From positions 1,116,001-1,180,000 of the forward strand of contig NZ_CP121659.1 in the NCBI RefSeq assembly GCF_029714365.1: DNA of 64,000 nucleotides, in the 5' to 3' direction. Positions 21,039 through 30,573 of the stretch are shown piece by piece; within the stretch, counting starts at the first letter, position 1; each line of letters starts with the position of its first letter. Source of the DNA: Sinorhizobium terangae. GTDB taxonomy: Bacteria > Pseudomonadota > Alphaproteobacteria > Rhizobiales > Rhizobiaceae. The position numbers and the translations under genes were made by a program. The notes below the pieces were generated by a model that saw only the letters and a program-made list of their open reading frames with translations, was not told the DNA's origin and did not search any database.

Positions 21039-22397
21039 ATGCCAATCAACATCACGATGCCTGCCCTCTCTCCGACCATGGAAGAAGGCAATCTGGCCAA
21101 GTGGCTGGTCAAGGAAGGCGATCAGGTCAAGTCCGGCGACGTCATCGCCGAGATCGAGACCGACAAGGCAACCATGGAAGTGGAAGCCGTCGATGAAGGC
21201 ACGGTCGCCAAGATCGTCGTGCCGGCCGGCACGGAAGGCGTCAAGGTCAATGCGCTGATCGCCGTTCTGGCGGCTGATGGCGAGGACGTGGCGACGGCAG
21301 CGAAGGGCGGCAATGGCGGAAATGGCGCGGCTGCACCGGCACCGGCAGCCAAAGCCGAAGAACCGGCCCCGACGGCACCTGCCGCTGCACCCGCTCCTGC
21401 TGCGGCACCGGCCGCGGCGCAGCCGGCAGCATCGGTATCGACTCCCGCCGCAGCCGATGGCAAGCGACTCTTCTCTTCGCCGTTGGCGCGCCGCCTTGCC
21501 AAGGAAGCCGGCATTGACCTGTCGGCAATCGCCGGTTCCGGCCCCTATGGCCGCGTCGTCAAGAAGGACGTCGAGGCCGCCGTCGCCGGCGGCGGTGCCA
21601 AACCGGCAGCCGCACCTGCGCAAGCGGCTGCACCCGCTCCGGCGGCGCTCGCAAAGGGCATGTCCGAGGACGCCGTGCTCAAGCTCTTCGAGCCGGGTTC
21701 CTACGAGCTCGTCCCGCATGACGGCATGCGCAAGACCATTGCCAAGCGCCTGCAGGAATCGAAGCAGACGATCCCGCATTTCTATGTTTCGATCGATTGC
21801 CAGCTCGACGCTCTGCTTGCGCTTCGTGCACAGCTCAATGCCGCCGCTCCGGAAAAGGACGGCAAGCCCGTCTACAAGCTCTCGGTCAACGACATGGTGA
21901 TCAAGGCGCTGGCGCTGGCACTGCGCGACGTTCCGGACGCCAACGTCTCCTGGACCGACTCTAATATGGTCAAGCACAAGCATGCCGATGTCGGTGTTGC
22001 TGTCTCGATCCCCGGTGGTCTGATCACACCGATTATCCGCCAGGCGGAGTTGAAGAGCCTTTCGGCCATCTCCAACGAGATGAAGGACTTCGGCAAGCGC
22101 GCCAAGGAGCGCAAGCTGAAGCCGGAAGAGTACCAGGGCGGCACCACTGCCGTCTCCAACATGGGCATGATGGGCGTCAAGGACTTTGCCGCCGTCGTCA
22201 ATCCGCCGCATGCGACGATCCTCGCGGTCGGTGCCGGCGAGGAGCGCGTCATCGTTAAGAACAAGGAGATGGTGATCGCCAACATGATGACCGTCACGCT
22301 CTCGACCGACCATCGCTGCGTCGATGGAGCGCTCGGTGCGGAACTGCTCGCCGCCTTCAAGCGCTACATCGAAAATCCGATGGGCATGCTGGTCTGA
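21039..22397 (+). CDS. pdhC: Dihydrolipoamide acetyltransferase (E2) of pyruvate dehydrogenase
   Basis: The E2 core transfers acetyl from lipoamide to CoA. The 452-residue protein has a lipoyl domain (about 1-80, K43), a long Ala/Pro linker (about 85-140), a peripheral subunit-binding domain (about 145-182, [16 protein letters not shown] and [11 protein letters not shown]), a second linker and the catalytic domain. The active-site motif DHRCVDG lies near residue 426. The typical C-terminal PMGMLV end is present. It starts 15 bases after pdhB with a GGGAGGG site, clearly the same operon. Confidence 0.97.
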   Translation: MPINITMPALSPTMEEGNLAKWLVKEGDQVKSGDVIAEIETDKATMEVEAVDEGTVAKIVVPAGTEGVKVNALIAVLAADGEDVATAAKGGNGGNGAAAPAPAAKAEEPAPTAPAAAPAPAAAPAAAQPAASVSTPAAADGKRLFSSPLARRLAKEAGIDLSAIAGSGPYGRVVKKDVEAAVAGGGAKPAAAPAQAAAPAPAALAKGMSEDAVLKLFEPGSYELVPHDGMRKTIAKRLQESKQTIPHFYVSIDCQLDALLALRAQLNAAAPEKDGKPVYKLSVNDMVIKALALALRDVPDANVSWTDSNMVKHKHADVGVAVSIPGGLITPIIRQAELKSLSAISNEMKDFGKRAKERKLKPEEYQGGTTAVSNMGMMGVKDFAAVVNPPHATILAVGAGEERVIVKNKEMVIANMMTVTLSTDHRCVDGALGAELLAAFKRYIENPMGMLV

Positions 22398-22455
22398 TGC
22401 GATCGGGACCGGCTTTTTCGAGCCGGTCCATCCCCCAAAAACGTGGGCACAAGCG

Positions 22456-23097
22456 ATGAAGACAGTCCTTTGTTACGGTGACAGTCTGACCTGGGGCTAT
22501 GACGCGGGCGGCCTCGGCCGGCACGCGTTGGAGGATCGCTGGCCGAGCGTGCTGCAAAAGGCCCTCGGTGCGGACGTGCACGTCATCGCCGAAGGGCTGA
22601 ACGGCCGCACGACGGCCTATGACGACCATCTCGCCGATTGCGACCGCAACGGTGCGCGTGTCCTGCCGACCGTGCTCCATAGCCACGCGCCGATCGATCT
22701 GATGATCTTCCTGCTCGGCACCAACGACATGAAGCCGGTGATCCACGGCACGGCCTTCGGCGCCGTCAAAGGGATCGCGCGCCTCGTCAACCTCGTCCGG
22801 CGGCACGACTGGCCGGTCGAAGCCGAGGAGGGGCCGGATATCCTCATCGTCTCGCCGCCGCCGCTTTGCGAAACCGCCAACAGCGCCTTCGCGGCAATGT
22901 ATGCGGGCGCTATCGAGCAGTCGGCGATGCTGGCGCCGCTCTATCGCGATCTCGCCGACGAACTCGACTGCGGCTTTTTCGATGCCGGCTCCGTTGCGAA
23001 AACCACCCCGCTCGATGGCGTGCATCTCGACGCCGACAACACCCGCGCGATCGGCCGGGGATTGGAACCGGTCGTGCGGATGATGCTCGGGCTCTGA
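22456..23097 (+). CDS. SGNH/GDSL hydrolase (arylesterase-like)
   Basis: A 213-residue cytoplasmic SGNH hydrolase. Block I is at the N-terminus (VLCYGDSLTWGYD, Ser10), block II glycine is in EGLNGRTT, block III Asn is in GTNDMK near 93, and the Asp/His pair is in DGVHLD near 192. No signal peptide. The physiological substrate is unknown; relatives hydrolyse aryl or acyl esters. The gene is inserted between pdhC and lpd in the same orientation with short gaps and is probably co-transcribed, though its role there is unexplained. Confidence 0.85.
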   Translation: MKTVLCYGDSLTWGYDAGGLGRHALEDRWPSVLQKALGADVHVIAEGLNGRTTAYDDHLADCDRNGARVLPTVLHSHAPIDLMIFLLGTNDMKPVIHGTAFGAVKGIARLVNLVRRHDWPVEAEEGPDILIVSPPPLCETANSAFAAMYAGAIEQSAMLAPLYRDLADELDCGFFDAGSVAKTTPLDGVHLDADNTRAIGRGLEPVVRMMLGL

Positions 23098-23099
23098 CC

Positions 23100-23681
23100 A
23101 TGGCGGCTGGCGCGACCCTTAGGCCGGCGAGGCGGGGCGAGGCAGCGGAGCTCGCCGTCCTGATCGACATCGCCTCGCACGGATTTGCCGCGTGGCTCTG
23201 GTATGGCGGCGTTATGCGCGGCGTTGCCGAAACGGCGTTCGAGCACGGCCGCAACAAGCTTCGCGAAGATGAGGGGCTAGGTACATGGCGCGACGCGATC
23301 GTTGCCGAGGTTGAGGATGAGATCGCGGGTGTAGCCGTCTCCTACGCGATCGATCCCTCCGTCCGCGATATCGAGGCGAAACATCCGGTGCTCGTCCCGT
23401 TGCTGGCGTTGCAGAGACAGGTCGTGGGCCATTGGTTCATCGATAGCCTTGGGGTCTACAAGCATCGTCGCGGCGAGGGGATCGGCCGCGCATTGCTGGA
23501 GCACGAAATTGCCCGCGCCGGGCCGGCGCCGGTGAGCCTGATCACCGAAAGCCACAATGAAAGGGCTCAGGCACTCTACAGGATCAACGGCTTCGAGGAG
23601 GTGGTGCGCATTGAAGCCGTACCGCTCTTCGAAGACAGCAGGAAACACGACTGGGTGCTTTTCACCCGAAAGGTCGCTTGA
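23100..23681 (+). CDS. GNAT family N-acetyltransferase
   Basis: A 193-residue acetyltransferase with the acetyl-CoA binding segment LGVYKHRRGEGIGRALLEHE near 120-140, then SLITESHNERAQALYRINGF with the usual Asn and Tyr. The ATG at 23100 is 3 bases after the stop of the SGNH gene (TGACCATGG), so they are probably translated together. The substrate is unknown. It precedes lpd by 19 bases, so the acetyltransferase is embedded in a pyruvate dehydrogenase operon that makes acetyl-CoA; any link is speculative. Confidence 0.85.
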   Translation: MAAGATLRPARRGEAAELAVLIDIASHGFAAWLWYGGVMRGVAETAFEHGRNKLREDEGLGTWRDAIVAEVEDEIAGVAVSYAIDPSVRDIEAKHPVLVPLLALQRQVVGHWFIDSLGVYKHRRGEGIGRALLEHEIARAGPAPVSLITESHNERAQALYRINGFEEVVRIEAVPLFEDSRKHDWVLFTRKVA

Positions 23682-23700
23682 GACAAAAGGCAGGAAACAC

Positions 23701-25146
23701 ATGGCTGAGAATTACGACGTCATCGTTATCGGTTCGGGCCCGGGCGGCTATGTCACCGCCATCCGCTCGGCTCAACTGGGCTTGAAGACAGCCATAGTCG
23801 AGCGCGAGCACCTCGGCGGCATCTGCCTCAACTGGGGCTGCATTCCGACCAAGGCGCTCTTGCGCTCGGCCGAAATTCTCGACCATGCCAATCACGCCAA
23901 GAACTACGGCCTGACGCTCGAAGGCAAGATGACCGCCAACGTCAAGGAGGTCGTCGGCCGCTCCCGCGCCGTCTCTGCACGGCTGACCGGCGGTGTTGCC
24001 TTCCTCATGAAGAAGAACAAGGTCGACGTCATCTGGGGCGAGGCGAAGCTCACCAAGCCCGGCGAGATTATCGTCGGCGCGCCCTCGAAACCGGCGGTCC
24101 AGCCGCAAAATCCGGTTCCGAAGGGCGTCAAGGGTGAAGGCACCTATACCGCCAAGCACATCATCATCGCGACTGGCGCCCGGCCGCGCGCACTTCCGGG
24201 CATCGAGCCGGACGGCAAGCTGATCTGGACCTACTTCGAGGCGATGAAGCCCGAGGAAATGCCAAAGACCATGCTGGTCATGGGGTCCGGCGCGATCGGC
24301 ATCGAGTTCGCGAGCTTCTACCGGTCGATGGGCGTCGATGTCACCGTCGTCGAGCTCCTGCCGCAGGTCATGCCGGTCGAGGATGCGGAGATTTCCGCCT
24401 TCGCCCGCAAGCAACTCGAAAAGCGCGGCATGAAGATCTTCACTGACGCCAAGGTAACGAAGGTTGAGAAGGGTGCGAACGACGTGACCGCGCATGTCGA
24501 AACGAAGGACGGCAAGGTCACGCAGATCAAGGCGGATCGCCTGATTTCCGCTGTCGGCGTGCAGGGCAATATCGAAAATCTTGGCCTTGAAGCGCTGGGC
24601 GTCGAGACTAGCCGCGGCTGCATCGTCACCGACGGCTACGGCAAGACGAACGTGGCAGGGATCTATGCGATCGGAGATGTCGCCGGCCCGCCGATGCTCG
24701 CGCACAAGGCGGAGCACGAGGGCGTGATATGCGTCGAGAAGATCGCCGGCGTTCCCGGTGTACATGCGCTCGACAAGGGCAAGATCCCGGGCTGCACCTA
24801 TTGCGACCCGCAGGTTGCCTCCGTGGGCCTTACCGAGGCCAAGGCCAAGGAACTCGGCCGCGAGATCCGCGTCGGCCGCTTCAGCTTCGGTGCCAACGGC
24901 AAGGCGATTGCGCTCGGCGAGGACCAGGGTCTCGTCAAGACGATCTTCGACAAGAAGACCGGCGAGCTTTTGGGCGCCCATATGGTCGGCGCCGAAGTGA
25001 CCGAACTCATCCAGGGTTTCGTTGTCGCCATGAACCTGGAAACAACCGAGGAAGAGCTGATGCACACGATCTTCCCGCATCCGACACTCTCGGAGATGAT
25101 GAAGGAAAGCGTGCTCGACGCCTACGGCCGGGTATTGAACGCCTGA
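23701..25146 (+). CDS. lpd: Dihydrolipoyl dehydrogenase (E3)
   Basis: It reoxidises dihydrolipoyl groups of the pyruvate dehydrogenase complex using FAD and NAD. The 481-residue flavoprotein has the FAD site VIGSGPGGYVTA, the redox disulfide C42-x4-C47 in GGICLNWGCIPTKALL, the NAD site GSGAIGIEFASF, and the dimer-interface His-Glu pair HPTLSE in the C-terminal domain. An insertion of about 25 residues around PSKPAVQPQNPVPKGVKGEG separates two FAD-domain strands and is typical of the rhizobial PDH-linked enzyme. The ATG at 23701 follows AAAGGCAGGAA. Confidence 0.96.
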   Translation: MAENYDVIVIGSGPGGYVTAIRSAQLGLKTAIVEREHLGGICLNWGCIPTKALLRSAEILDHANHAKNYGLTLEGKMTANVKEVVGRSRAVSARLTGGVAFLMKKNKVDVIWGEAKLTKPGEIIVGAPSKPAVQPQNPVPKGVKGEGTYTAKHIIIATGARPRALPGIEPDGKLIWTYFEAMKPEEMPKTMLVMGSGAIGIEFASFYRSMGVDVTVVELLPQVMPVEDAEISAFARKQLEKRGMKIFTDAKVTKVEKGANDVTAHVETKDGKVTQIKADRLISAVGVQGNIENLGLEALGVETSRGCIVTDGYGKTNVAGIYAIGDVAGPPMLAHKAEHEGVICVEKIAGVPGVHALDKGKIPGCTYCDPQVASVGLTEAKAKELGREIRVGRFSFGANGKAIALGEDQGLVKTIFDKKTGELLGAHMVGAEVTELIQGFVVAMNLETTEEELMHTIFPHPTLSEMMKESVLDAYGRVLNA

Positions 25147-25224
25147 TGACGCTCCGCCGTTCGGAACTTTCGGTCTCTTCACGCATTGAGGGCGCTGCAG
25201 CGTTTTCAATGCGGGGAGGTTGTC

Positions 25225-25476
25225 ATGAGCTTGAACGGCGTGGGTATTCTGGCGGCGATCATTATCGGCGGTCTTGCTGGCTGGCTGGCGGAGAAATTCA
25301 TGAGCAGCCAGATGGGGCTGATCGCGAATATCGTCCTCGGCATCGTTGGTGCCCTTGTGCTGAACTTCATTCTGGCGGCCTTCGGCATGGCCTATACGGG
25401 CTGGGTTGCCTATCTCGTTATCGGCTTCATCGGCGCGTGCCTGTTGATCGCGGCGGGCCGCGCCGTCAGACGGTAG
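25225..25476 (+). CDS. GlsB/YeaQ/YmgE family small membrane protein
   Basis: An 83-residue protein made of three hydrophobic helices with glycine-rich turns (IIIGGLAGWLAEKFM, then IVLGIVGALVLNFIL and YLVIGFIGACLLIAAGRAVRR). This is the GlsB/YeaQ/YmgE pattern, often stress-linked, with no known biochemical activity. GGGGAGGT lies 6 bases before the ATG at 25225. A hairpin (GCATTGA at 25183, TCAATGC at 25206, inner CGCTGCAGCG) lies just upstream and may separate it from lpd. Confidence 0.85.
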   Translation: MSLNGVGILAAIIIGGLAGWLAEKFMSSQMGLIANIVLGIVGALVLNFILAAFGMAYTGWVAYLVIGFIGACLLIAAGRAVRR

Positions 25477-25611
25477 GGTCTCCTTCCGCATTCGCCAGTG
25501 ATCGGGCTGCCATGCAAATGGTGGCCTGACTTTTCATGTCCGGCCATCTATATAAATCGAAAGCGGGCGCGTCGGCGGATGGCCGAAGCCCGATACGATG
25601 AAGGAAGAAAT

Positions 25612-26586
25612 ATGGTAACGGTTTTCGACGCCGTCTCGGATAGGGCCGAGCGTGTTCGCCACCCGGAAAAGGCGCACAAGCCCGATACGGAAGTTCTGCG
25701 CAAGCCGGACTGGATCCGCGTAAAGGCGCCGACGTCGAAGGGATACATGGAAACCCGCTCGATCGTGAAGGGCAACAACCTTGTTACGGTCTGCGAGGAG
25801 GCTGGCTGCCCGAACATCGGCGAATGTTGGGACAAGAAGCACGCGACCTTCATGATCATGGGCGAGATCTGCACGCGCGCCTGCGCTTTCTGCAACGTCT
25901 CGACCGGTAAGCCGAATGCGCTCGATATGGAGGAGCCGGCCAACGTCGCCAAGGCGGTCAAGCAGATGGGCTTGAGCCACGTCGTGATCACCTCCGTCGA
26001 CCGCGACGACCTTGATGACGGCGGCGCCGAGCATTTCGAGAAGGTGATCTTCGCGATCCGCGAGGCCTCTCCCGAAACGACCATCGAGATCCTGACGCCC
26101 GACTTCCTGCGCAAGCCCGGTGCACTGGAGCGTGTAGTTGCTGCCAAGCCGGACGTCTTCAATCACAATCTCGAAACGGTCGCTTCGAACTATCTGACTG
26201 TTCGCCCTGGTGCCCGCTACTTCCATTCTATCCGGCTCCTGCAGCGGGTGAAGGAACTCGATCCGTCCATGTTCACCAAGTCCGGCATCATGGTCGGCCT
26301 CGGCGAGGAGCGGAACGAAGTGCTGCAATTGATGGACGATCTGCGCACCGCTGACGTCGACTTCCTGACGATTGGTCAATACCTGCAGCCAACACGCAAG
26401 CACCACAAGGTCGAGAAATTCGTAACGCCCGAGGAGTTCAAGTCCTACGAGACGGTCGCCTATACAAAGGGCTTCCTGATGGTTTCCTCGAGCCCGCTGA
26501 CACGCTCGTCACATCACGCCGGCGATGATTTCGCGCGGCTGAGGGCGGCGCGGGAGAGAAAGCTCCTGGCCGAGGCGGGTAACTGA
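25612..26586 (+). CDS. lipA: Lipoyl synthase
   Basis: A radical SAM enzyme that inserts two sulfurs into octanoyl groups on lipoyl domains, here presumably those of PdhB and PdhC. The 324-residue protein has the auxiliary cluster C61-x4-C66-x5-C72 ([12 protein letters not shown]), the radical SAM motif C87-x3-C91-x2-C94 (CTRACAFC) and the C-terminal serine ligand region [13 protein letters not shown]. The ATG at 25612 follows GAAGGAAGAAAT. A strong terminator follows. Its place after lpd fits the job. Confidence 0.97.
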   Translation: MVTVFDAVSDRAERVRHPEKAHKPDTEVLRKPDWIRVKAPTSKGYMETRSIVKGNNLVTVCEEAGCPNIGECWDKKHATFMIMGEICTRACAFCNVSTGKPNALDMEEPANVAKAVKQMGLSHVVITSVDRDDLDDGGAEHFEKVIFAIREASPETTIEILTPDFLRKPGALERVVAAKPDVFNHNLETVASNYLTVRPGARYFHSIRLLQRVKELDPSMFTKSGIMVGLGEERNEVLQLMDDLRTADVDFLTIGQYLQPTRKHHKVEKFVTPEEFKSYETVAYTKGFLMVSSSPLTRSSHHAGDDFARLRAARERKLLAEAGN

Positions 26587-26606
26587 TTTCACTGCTGGTA
26601 CAAGAT

Positions 26607-26640
26607 AGCCGCGACGTCGCATCGTCGCGGCTCTTTTGTT
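26607..26640 (+). terminator. Intrinsic terminator after lipA
   Basis: A perfect 10-bp stem AGCCGCGACG / CGTCGCGGCT around a 6-base loop is followed by CTTTTGTTT. It ends 13 bases before the next start codon. Confidence 0.9.
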
Positions 26641-26652
26641 TGGGGGGCGAGA

Positions 26653-27222
26653 GTGGCTGACGATTCGACGGACACGGCGGAGGCTGCATCGATTCTCTCG
26701 AAGGCAAGACGTGTGTTGGTCATCGGCTGCTCGGGTGGTGGCAAGACGACGCTGGCCCGCAGACTTTCTGAACACTGTGACCTCCCGTTCGTTTCGATGG
26801 ACAGAGAATTCTTTTGGCTGCCCGGATGGATTTCCAGGACGCGGGAGGAACAAAGAAACCTCATCGTCGCCAAGGTGGCCGAAGCGCGGTGGGTCATGGA
26901 CGGGACCAACCCGACGACCTTCGATCTGCGATTACCCCGCGCCGACATCGTGCTCTGGGTGAGGATGCCGCGCTTGCTATGCCTGATAGGGGTGACGCGG
27001 CGTTGGCTGAAATGGCGTGGGGCCTCACGGCCGGAAATGGCCGAGGGATGTCCGGAGCGGGTGAGTTGGGAGTTCGTCCGCTACATCTGGACATTCGAGC
27101 GCAAGTTCGTTCCTCGCATCGAGAACGGCCTGCGGGAGCACGGGCCTGGCGTCCCAGTCCTGCAGATAAGAAGCCGGGCACAAATGCGCACACTGCTTGA
27201 ACTTCTCGCAGCACGCGCTTAA
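26653..27222 (+). CDS. P-loop NTPase, FlaR/adenylate kinase-like
   Basis: A 189-residue P-loop protein with Walker A IGCSGGGKTTLARRL at about 19-33. The pattern SMDREFFWLPGW followed by RWVMDGTN resembles the small kinase-like proteins annotated as DNA topology modulation protein FlaR. Those are best seen as nucleotide or small-molecule kinases of unknown substrate. The GTG at 26653 with GGGGGGCGAGA before it is the likely start. The lipA terminator lies immediately upstream, so its promoter must overlap that hairpin, or expression depends on read-through. Confidence 0.75.
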   Translation: MADDSTDTAEAASILSKARRVLVIGCSGGGKTTLARRLSEHCDLPFVSMDREFFWLPGWISRTREEQRNLIVAKVAEARWVMDGTNPTTFDLRLPRADIVLWVRMPRLLCLIGVTRRWLKWRGASRPEMAEGCPERVSWEFVRYIWTFERKFVPRIENGLREHGPGVPVLQIRSRAQMRTLLELLAARA

Positions 27223-27231
27223 CTGCAAGTC

Positions 27232-27678
27232 ATGCCGCACTTCGAAACAAACCATGTCGTCAAGCACTCGGCCGATCAGATGTTCGATCTTGTCGCCGAC
27301 GTCGAGCGCTATCCGCAGTTTCTGCCGCTTTGCGAGGCTTTGAGCGTGCGCTCACGCAAGGAGCGCGATGGCAAGGTATTGCTGCTGGCCGACATGACGG
27401 TCGGTTACAAGGCAATTCGCGAGACCTTCACGACCCAGGTTCTGCTCAACAAGTCCGCGCGGACGATCGATGTCAGTTATATCGACGGACCATTCAAATA
27501 TCTCGACAACGGGTGGCGCTTCGAGCCGACCAGCGACAAGCTGTCGATCGTACATTTTGACATCGATTACGAATTCAAGAGCAGGCTTCTTGGCGCCTTG
27601 ATGGGCTCCATGTTTGACCGGGCATTCCGCATGTTTTCCGAAGCCTTCGAAATGCGCGCCGACGAGGTCTACGCTTGA
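27232..27678 (+). CDS. COQ10/RatA family START-domain protein
   Basis: A 148-residue polyketide cyclase/START-like protein with the family start MPHFETNHVVKHSADQMFDL, then VERYPQFLPLCEAL and the C-terminal helix around FDRAFRMFSEAFEMRAD. In mitochondria and alphaproteobacteria this family binds coenzyme Q or helps its function. The RatA toxin name is inherited from E. coli, and no antitoxin partner is present here. It begins 9 bases after the P-loop gene. Its last 10 bases overlap the end of convergent pncC. Confidence 0.88.
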   Translation: MPHFETNHVVKHSADQMFDLVADVERYPQFLPLCEALSVRSRKERDGKVLLLADMTVGYKAIRETFTTQVLLNKSARTIDVSYIDGPFKYLDNGWRFEPTSDKLSIVHFDIDYEFKSRLLGALMGSMFDRAFRMFSEAFEMRADEVYA

Positions 27679-28169
27679 TGAGAGATGGCTTCGATGAGCT
27701 CGAACGCGGTTCTGACCGCTGACATTCGAACCACGTCGCGGCCGACGTCGCCATAGCGCATCTCCCGGTGAAGCGTCGCGCCATTCCGGCTCGCTGCCGC
27801 GAAGTACACGAGCCCTACCGGTTTCTCCACCGAGCCACCGCCGGGGCCGGCGACCCCCGTTACGGCGACGGCAATATCCGCCCCTGAATGGGAGACGGCG
27901 CCGCGTGCCATTTCGACGGCGGTCTCGCGCGAGACGGCGCCGTGGGCGGCAAGCGTCGCGAGTTCGATCCCAAGCATCTGTATCTTCGCGTCGTTGGAAT
28001 AGGTGACGAAACCGCGGTCGACGACGAGCGACGAGCCGGCAACTTCCGTCAACGCACCCGCAATCAGGCCACCGGTACAGGACTCCGCCGTCGCGAGCTT
28101 CAGGTTGCGTGCGGTAAGATCCGTGATGATCTCCCGCGCTTTCTGCTCTATATCGGCCGGCCACATCAT
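27669..28169 (-). CDS. pncC: CinA-family nicotinamide-nucleotide amidohydrolase
   Basis: A 166-residue stand-alone CinA C-terminal domain, which deamidates nicotinamide mononucleotide in pyridine nucleotide recycling. It shows [20 protein letters not shown] at about 28-47, [18 protein letters not shown] and GLVYFA. The N-terminal CinA domain is absent, as in PncC. It starts within the last bases of ispDF (4-base overlap), so the two are co-translated. The frame is open far upstream but that part is antisense or out-of-frame to ispDF. Confidence 0.9.
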   Translation of the reverse strand: MMWPADIEQKAREIITDLTARNLKLATAESCTGGLIAGALTEVAGSSLVVDRGFVTYSNDAKIQMLGIELATLAAHGAVSRETAVEMARGAVSHSGADIAVAVTGVAGPGGGSVEKPVGLVYFAAASRNGATLHREMRYGDVGRDVVRMSAVRTAFELIEAISHQA

Positions 28170-29380
28170 GGGTTCCTCCCCGGAGTATAGACGACCGTTG
28201 CCGTGGCGATTGCCGCGATGCCTTCGTTGCGGCCGATGAAGCCGAGCTGTTCGTTGGTGGTCGCCTTGATCGAGCAGCGGTCGATGGTGACGCCGAGCAT
28301 TGCTGCTAGGTTCTCTCGCATCTGCTGGCGGTGCGGCCCGACCTTGGGCGCTTCGGCGATCAGCGATATGTCCGCATTGGTGATGATGCCGCCACACTCC
28401 CGCACGATCCGCGCCGCGTGCTCCAGAAAGATGCGGGACGGCGCGCCCTTCCACTGCGGATCCGACGGCGGGAAGTGATCGCCGATATCGCCGGCGCCGC
28501 AGGTCGCGAGAAGCGCGTCGGTCAGTGCATGGAGCGCGACGTCGGCATCCGAATGGCCGGAGAGTTTGCGGTCGTGCGGGATGAATACGCCGCAAAGGGT
28601 GACGCCGTCGCCTTCGACGAGTTGGTGGACATCGTAGCCATTGCCGGTGCGCACGTCGGGAATCGCGCTGCCTTTGAGCCTTTCGTCCGCCATCGAAATA
28701 TCCCTCTGCAAGGTTAGCTTGATGTTGTCCACCATACCCTCGACGAGGACAACGGGAATACCGGCCCATTCGGCAATGGAGGCGTCATCAGTAAAATCCG
28801 CTCGCGCATCAGCCTTGGCGGCGCGGTGCGCGGAGAGAATCGCCTCCAACGTGAAGCACTGCGGTGTCTGTGCCGCATAGAGGTTACTCCGCGCGACCGT
28901 CTCCTGCACGACGCCATTTGCGCCGGCCCGCTTCAATGTGTCCGCGACCGCGATCGCCGGCAGGACCGCATCGGCACCGCTGAGCAGTGCTAGACGGCAA
29001 CGATCGAGCAGGGCGTGATCTGCAAACGGGCGCACCGCGTCGTGGATCATCACGTACTTGGCCCCGGCAGCAGCAATAGCCTCCAGGCCTGCAAGGACCG
29101 AAAGTTGACGTGTCGCTCCTCCGTGTACCACGGTCAAATCGGCTGGCCTGGGCACGTGCTTCAGAGCCGCGGCAAGCAATTCCGCATCGTCCGGGTGGAT
29201 GACGATGACGATCGGTCCCGTTCCCGCCCATGTCGCGAAAGTGTCAAGCGTATGCGCGATAACGGGGCGGCCGCCGATCGCACGGTACTGCTTCGGCCCC
29301 TCGGCCGATTGGCCGGCGCGCTCGCCGCGGCCGCCCGCGACGATGACGATACCACAGGAGAACTGTTCTTCAGGCTGCAT
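28166..29380 (-). CDS. ispDF: Bifunctional IspD/IspF isoprenoid enzyme
   Basis: A fusion of 2-C-methyl-D-erythritol 4-phosphate cytidylyltransferase (about 1-235) and 2-C-methyl-D-erythritol 2,4-cyclodiphosphate synthase (about 245-404) of the non-mevalonate pathway. The IspD half has [20 protein letters not shown] and HDAVRPF. The IspF half has [25 protein letters not shown] and the [18 protein letters not shown] end. The fused form is usual in rhizobia; the intermediate enzyme IspE is not in the window. It is divergent from dusB, with 164 bases between starts. Confidence 0.96.
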   Translation of the reverse strand: MQPEEQFSCGIVIVAGGRGERAGQSAEGPKQYRAIGGRPVIAHTLDTFATWAGTGPIVIVIHPDDAELLAAALKHVPRPADLTVVHGGATRQLSVLAGLEAIAAAGAKYVMIHDAVRPFADHALLDRCRLALLSGADAVLPAIAVADTLKRAGANGVVQETVARSNLYAAQTPQCFTLEAILSAHRAAKADARADFTDDASIAEWAGIPVVLVEGMVDNIKLTLQRDISMADERLKGSAIPDVRTGNGYDVHQLVEGDGVTLCGVFIPHDRKLSGHSDADVALHALTDALLATCGAGDIGDHFPPSDPQWKGAPSRIFLEHAARIVRECGGIITNADISLIAEAPKVGPHRQQMRENLAAMLGVTIDRCSIKATTNEQLGFIGRNEGIAAIATATVVYTPGRNP

Positions 29381-29544
29381 CTTATGTATGTGGTCCCGAA
29401 TTTCGCCGCTCTTCGCCGTGATCTACCGCGAAGGCCCCGCCATTGCCAGCCCGGCCGTTACCGGCCATGCGGGGAATTTTGTCGAAGGCGTGGAAATCGC
29501 TTGGCAAGCCGAATAACAATGTCTAAAAATAGTGCAAGAAGAAC

Positions 29545-30573
29545 ATGTGCCTGAAAGATATGCATTTGCCACCATCGGCCCTGTCATCCTCGCTCCGGAT
29601 CGGGAAAGTTGAAATCCGCAACCGGGTGGCGCTCGCGCCGATGTCGGGGGTGACGGACTTGCCTTTCCGCACGCTCGCCTGGCGCTTCGGCGCCGGATTT
29701 GTGGTGACGGAAATGGTCGCCAGCCGCGAACTGGTCTGCAACGCCGCCGAATCCTGGGTGCGGCTGAAGAACTCCGGCATCGAACCGCATATCGTCCAGC
29801 TCGCGGGCCGTGAGGCGCACTGGATGGCGGAAGCTGCAAGGATCGTCGAGGCGAACGGCGCCGACGTTGTCGACATCAACATGGGCTGCCCGGCCAAGAA
29901 GGTGACCGGCGGCTATTCCGGTTCGGCACTGATGCGCGACCCAGATCATGCCTTGTCGCTAATCGAAGCGACCGTCAGGGCTGTTTCGGTGCCGGTTACG
30001 CTGAAGATGCGCCTCGGATGGGATGAAAATACAATCAATGCTCCATTGATCGCCCGGAGGGCCGAAGAGGCGGGTGTGCAGGCCATCACGATCCACGGCC
30101 GCACCCGGATGCAATTTTACAGCGGCAAGGCGGATTGGGACGCGATCCATGCGGTACGTGATGTCATCTCGGTCCCGCTGATCGCCAATGGCGACGTCGA
30201 TACGGTGGCGGACGCCACCGAAATCCTGCGCCGGTCGGGTGCGGATGCCGTGATGGTCGGGCGCTCATCGCAGGGACGGCCATGGCATGCCGGTGTTCTC
30301 GCCGGCACGCGTCTTCACCCCGATGCATCGGAGATCGCGCAAATCTTCGCCGAGCACTACGCCATGATGCTCGAATTTTATGGGCTTCAGATTGGCCTCC
30401 GGCACGCCCGCAAGCATGTCGGCTGGTACATCGAGCGTTTCGCGCCGGACCTCTCGTCCGGGGACAAGGCGGCGATCCTGACGTCAACCGATCCGGCTCT
30501 GGTTAGTGATCGCGTCGCCGCCGCGATCGCGAATCGCGATGTCGCACCGGCTAATGAGGAGATGGCGGCATGA
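29545..30573 (+). CDS. dusB: tRNA-dihydrouridine synthase (NifR3/DusB type)
   Basis: A 342-residue FMN-dependent TIM-barrel enzyme that reduces uridines in tRNA. It has the FMN loop [22 protein letters not shown], the active-site C115 in [10 protein letters not shown], and [11 protein letters not shown] with NGDV. In rhizobia this gene is called nifR3 and precedes ntrBC. Its stop overlaps the ntrB start (ATGA), so expression is coupled. The ATG at 29545 (AAGAAG before it) is used; one at 29560 is a possible alternative. Confidence 0.93.
   Translation: MCLKDMHLPPSALSSSLRIGKVEIRNRVALAPMSGVTDLPFRTLAWRFGAGFVVTEMVASRELVCNAAESWVRLKNSGIEPHIVQLAGREAHWMAEAARIVEANGADVVDINMGCPAKKVTGGYSGSALMRDPDHALSLIEATVRAVSVPVTLKMRLGWDENTINAPLIARRAEEAGVQAITIHGRTRMQFYSGKADWDAIHAVRDVISVPLIANGDVDTVADATEILRRSGADAVMVGRSSQGRPWHAGVLAGTRLHPDASEIAQIFAEHYAMMLEFYGLQIGLRHARKHVGWYIERFAPDLSSGDKAAILTSTDPALVSDRVAAAIANRDVAPANEEMAA

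Noticed and set aside
19617..22313. Open frame of 898 codons on the minus strand across pdhB and pdhC
   Set aside because: It lies wholly antisense to well-conserved genes, and its composition (rich in Arg, His, Asp, Gly) is what GC-biased codons give in the opposite strand. No domain is recognisable.
27232..27678. RatA toxin of a toxin-antitoxin system
   Set aside because: The gene belongs to the COQ10/START family and no antitoxin gene is adjacent. The toxin label comes from naming of distant homologues.
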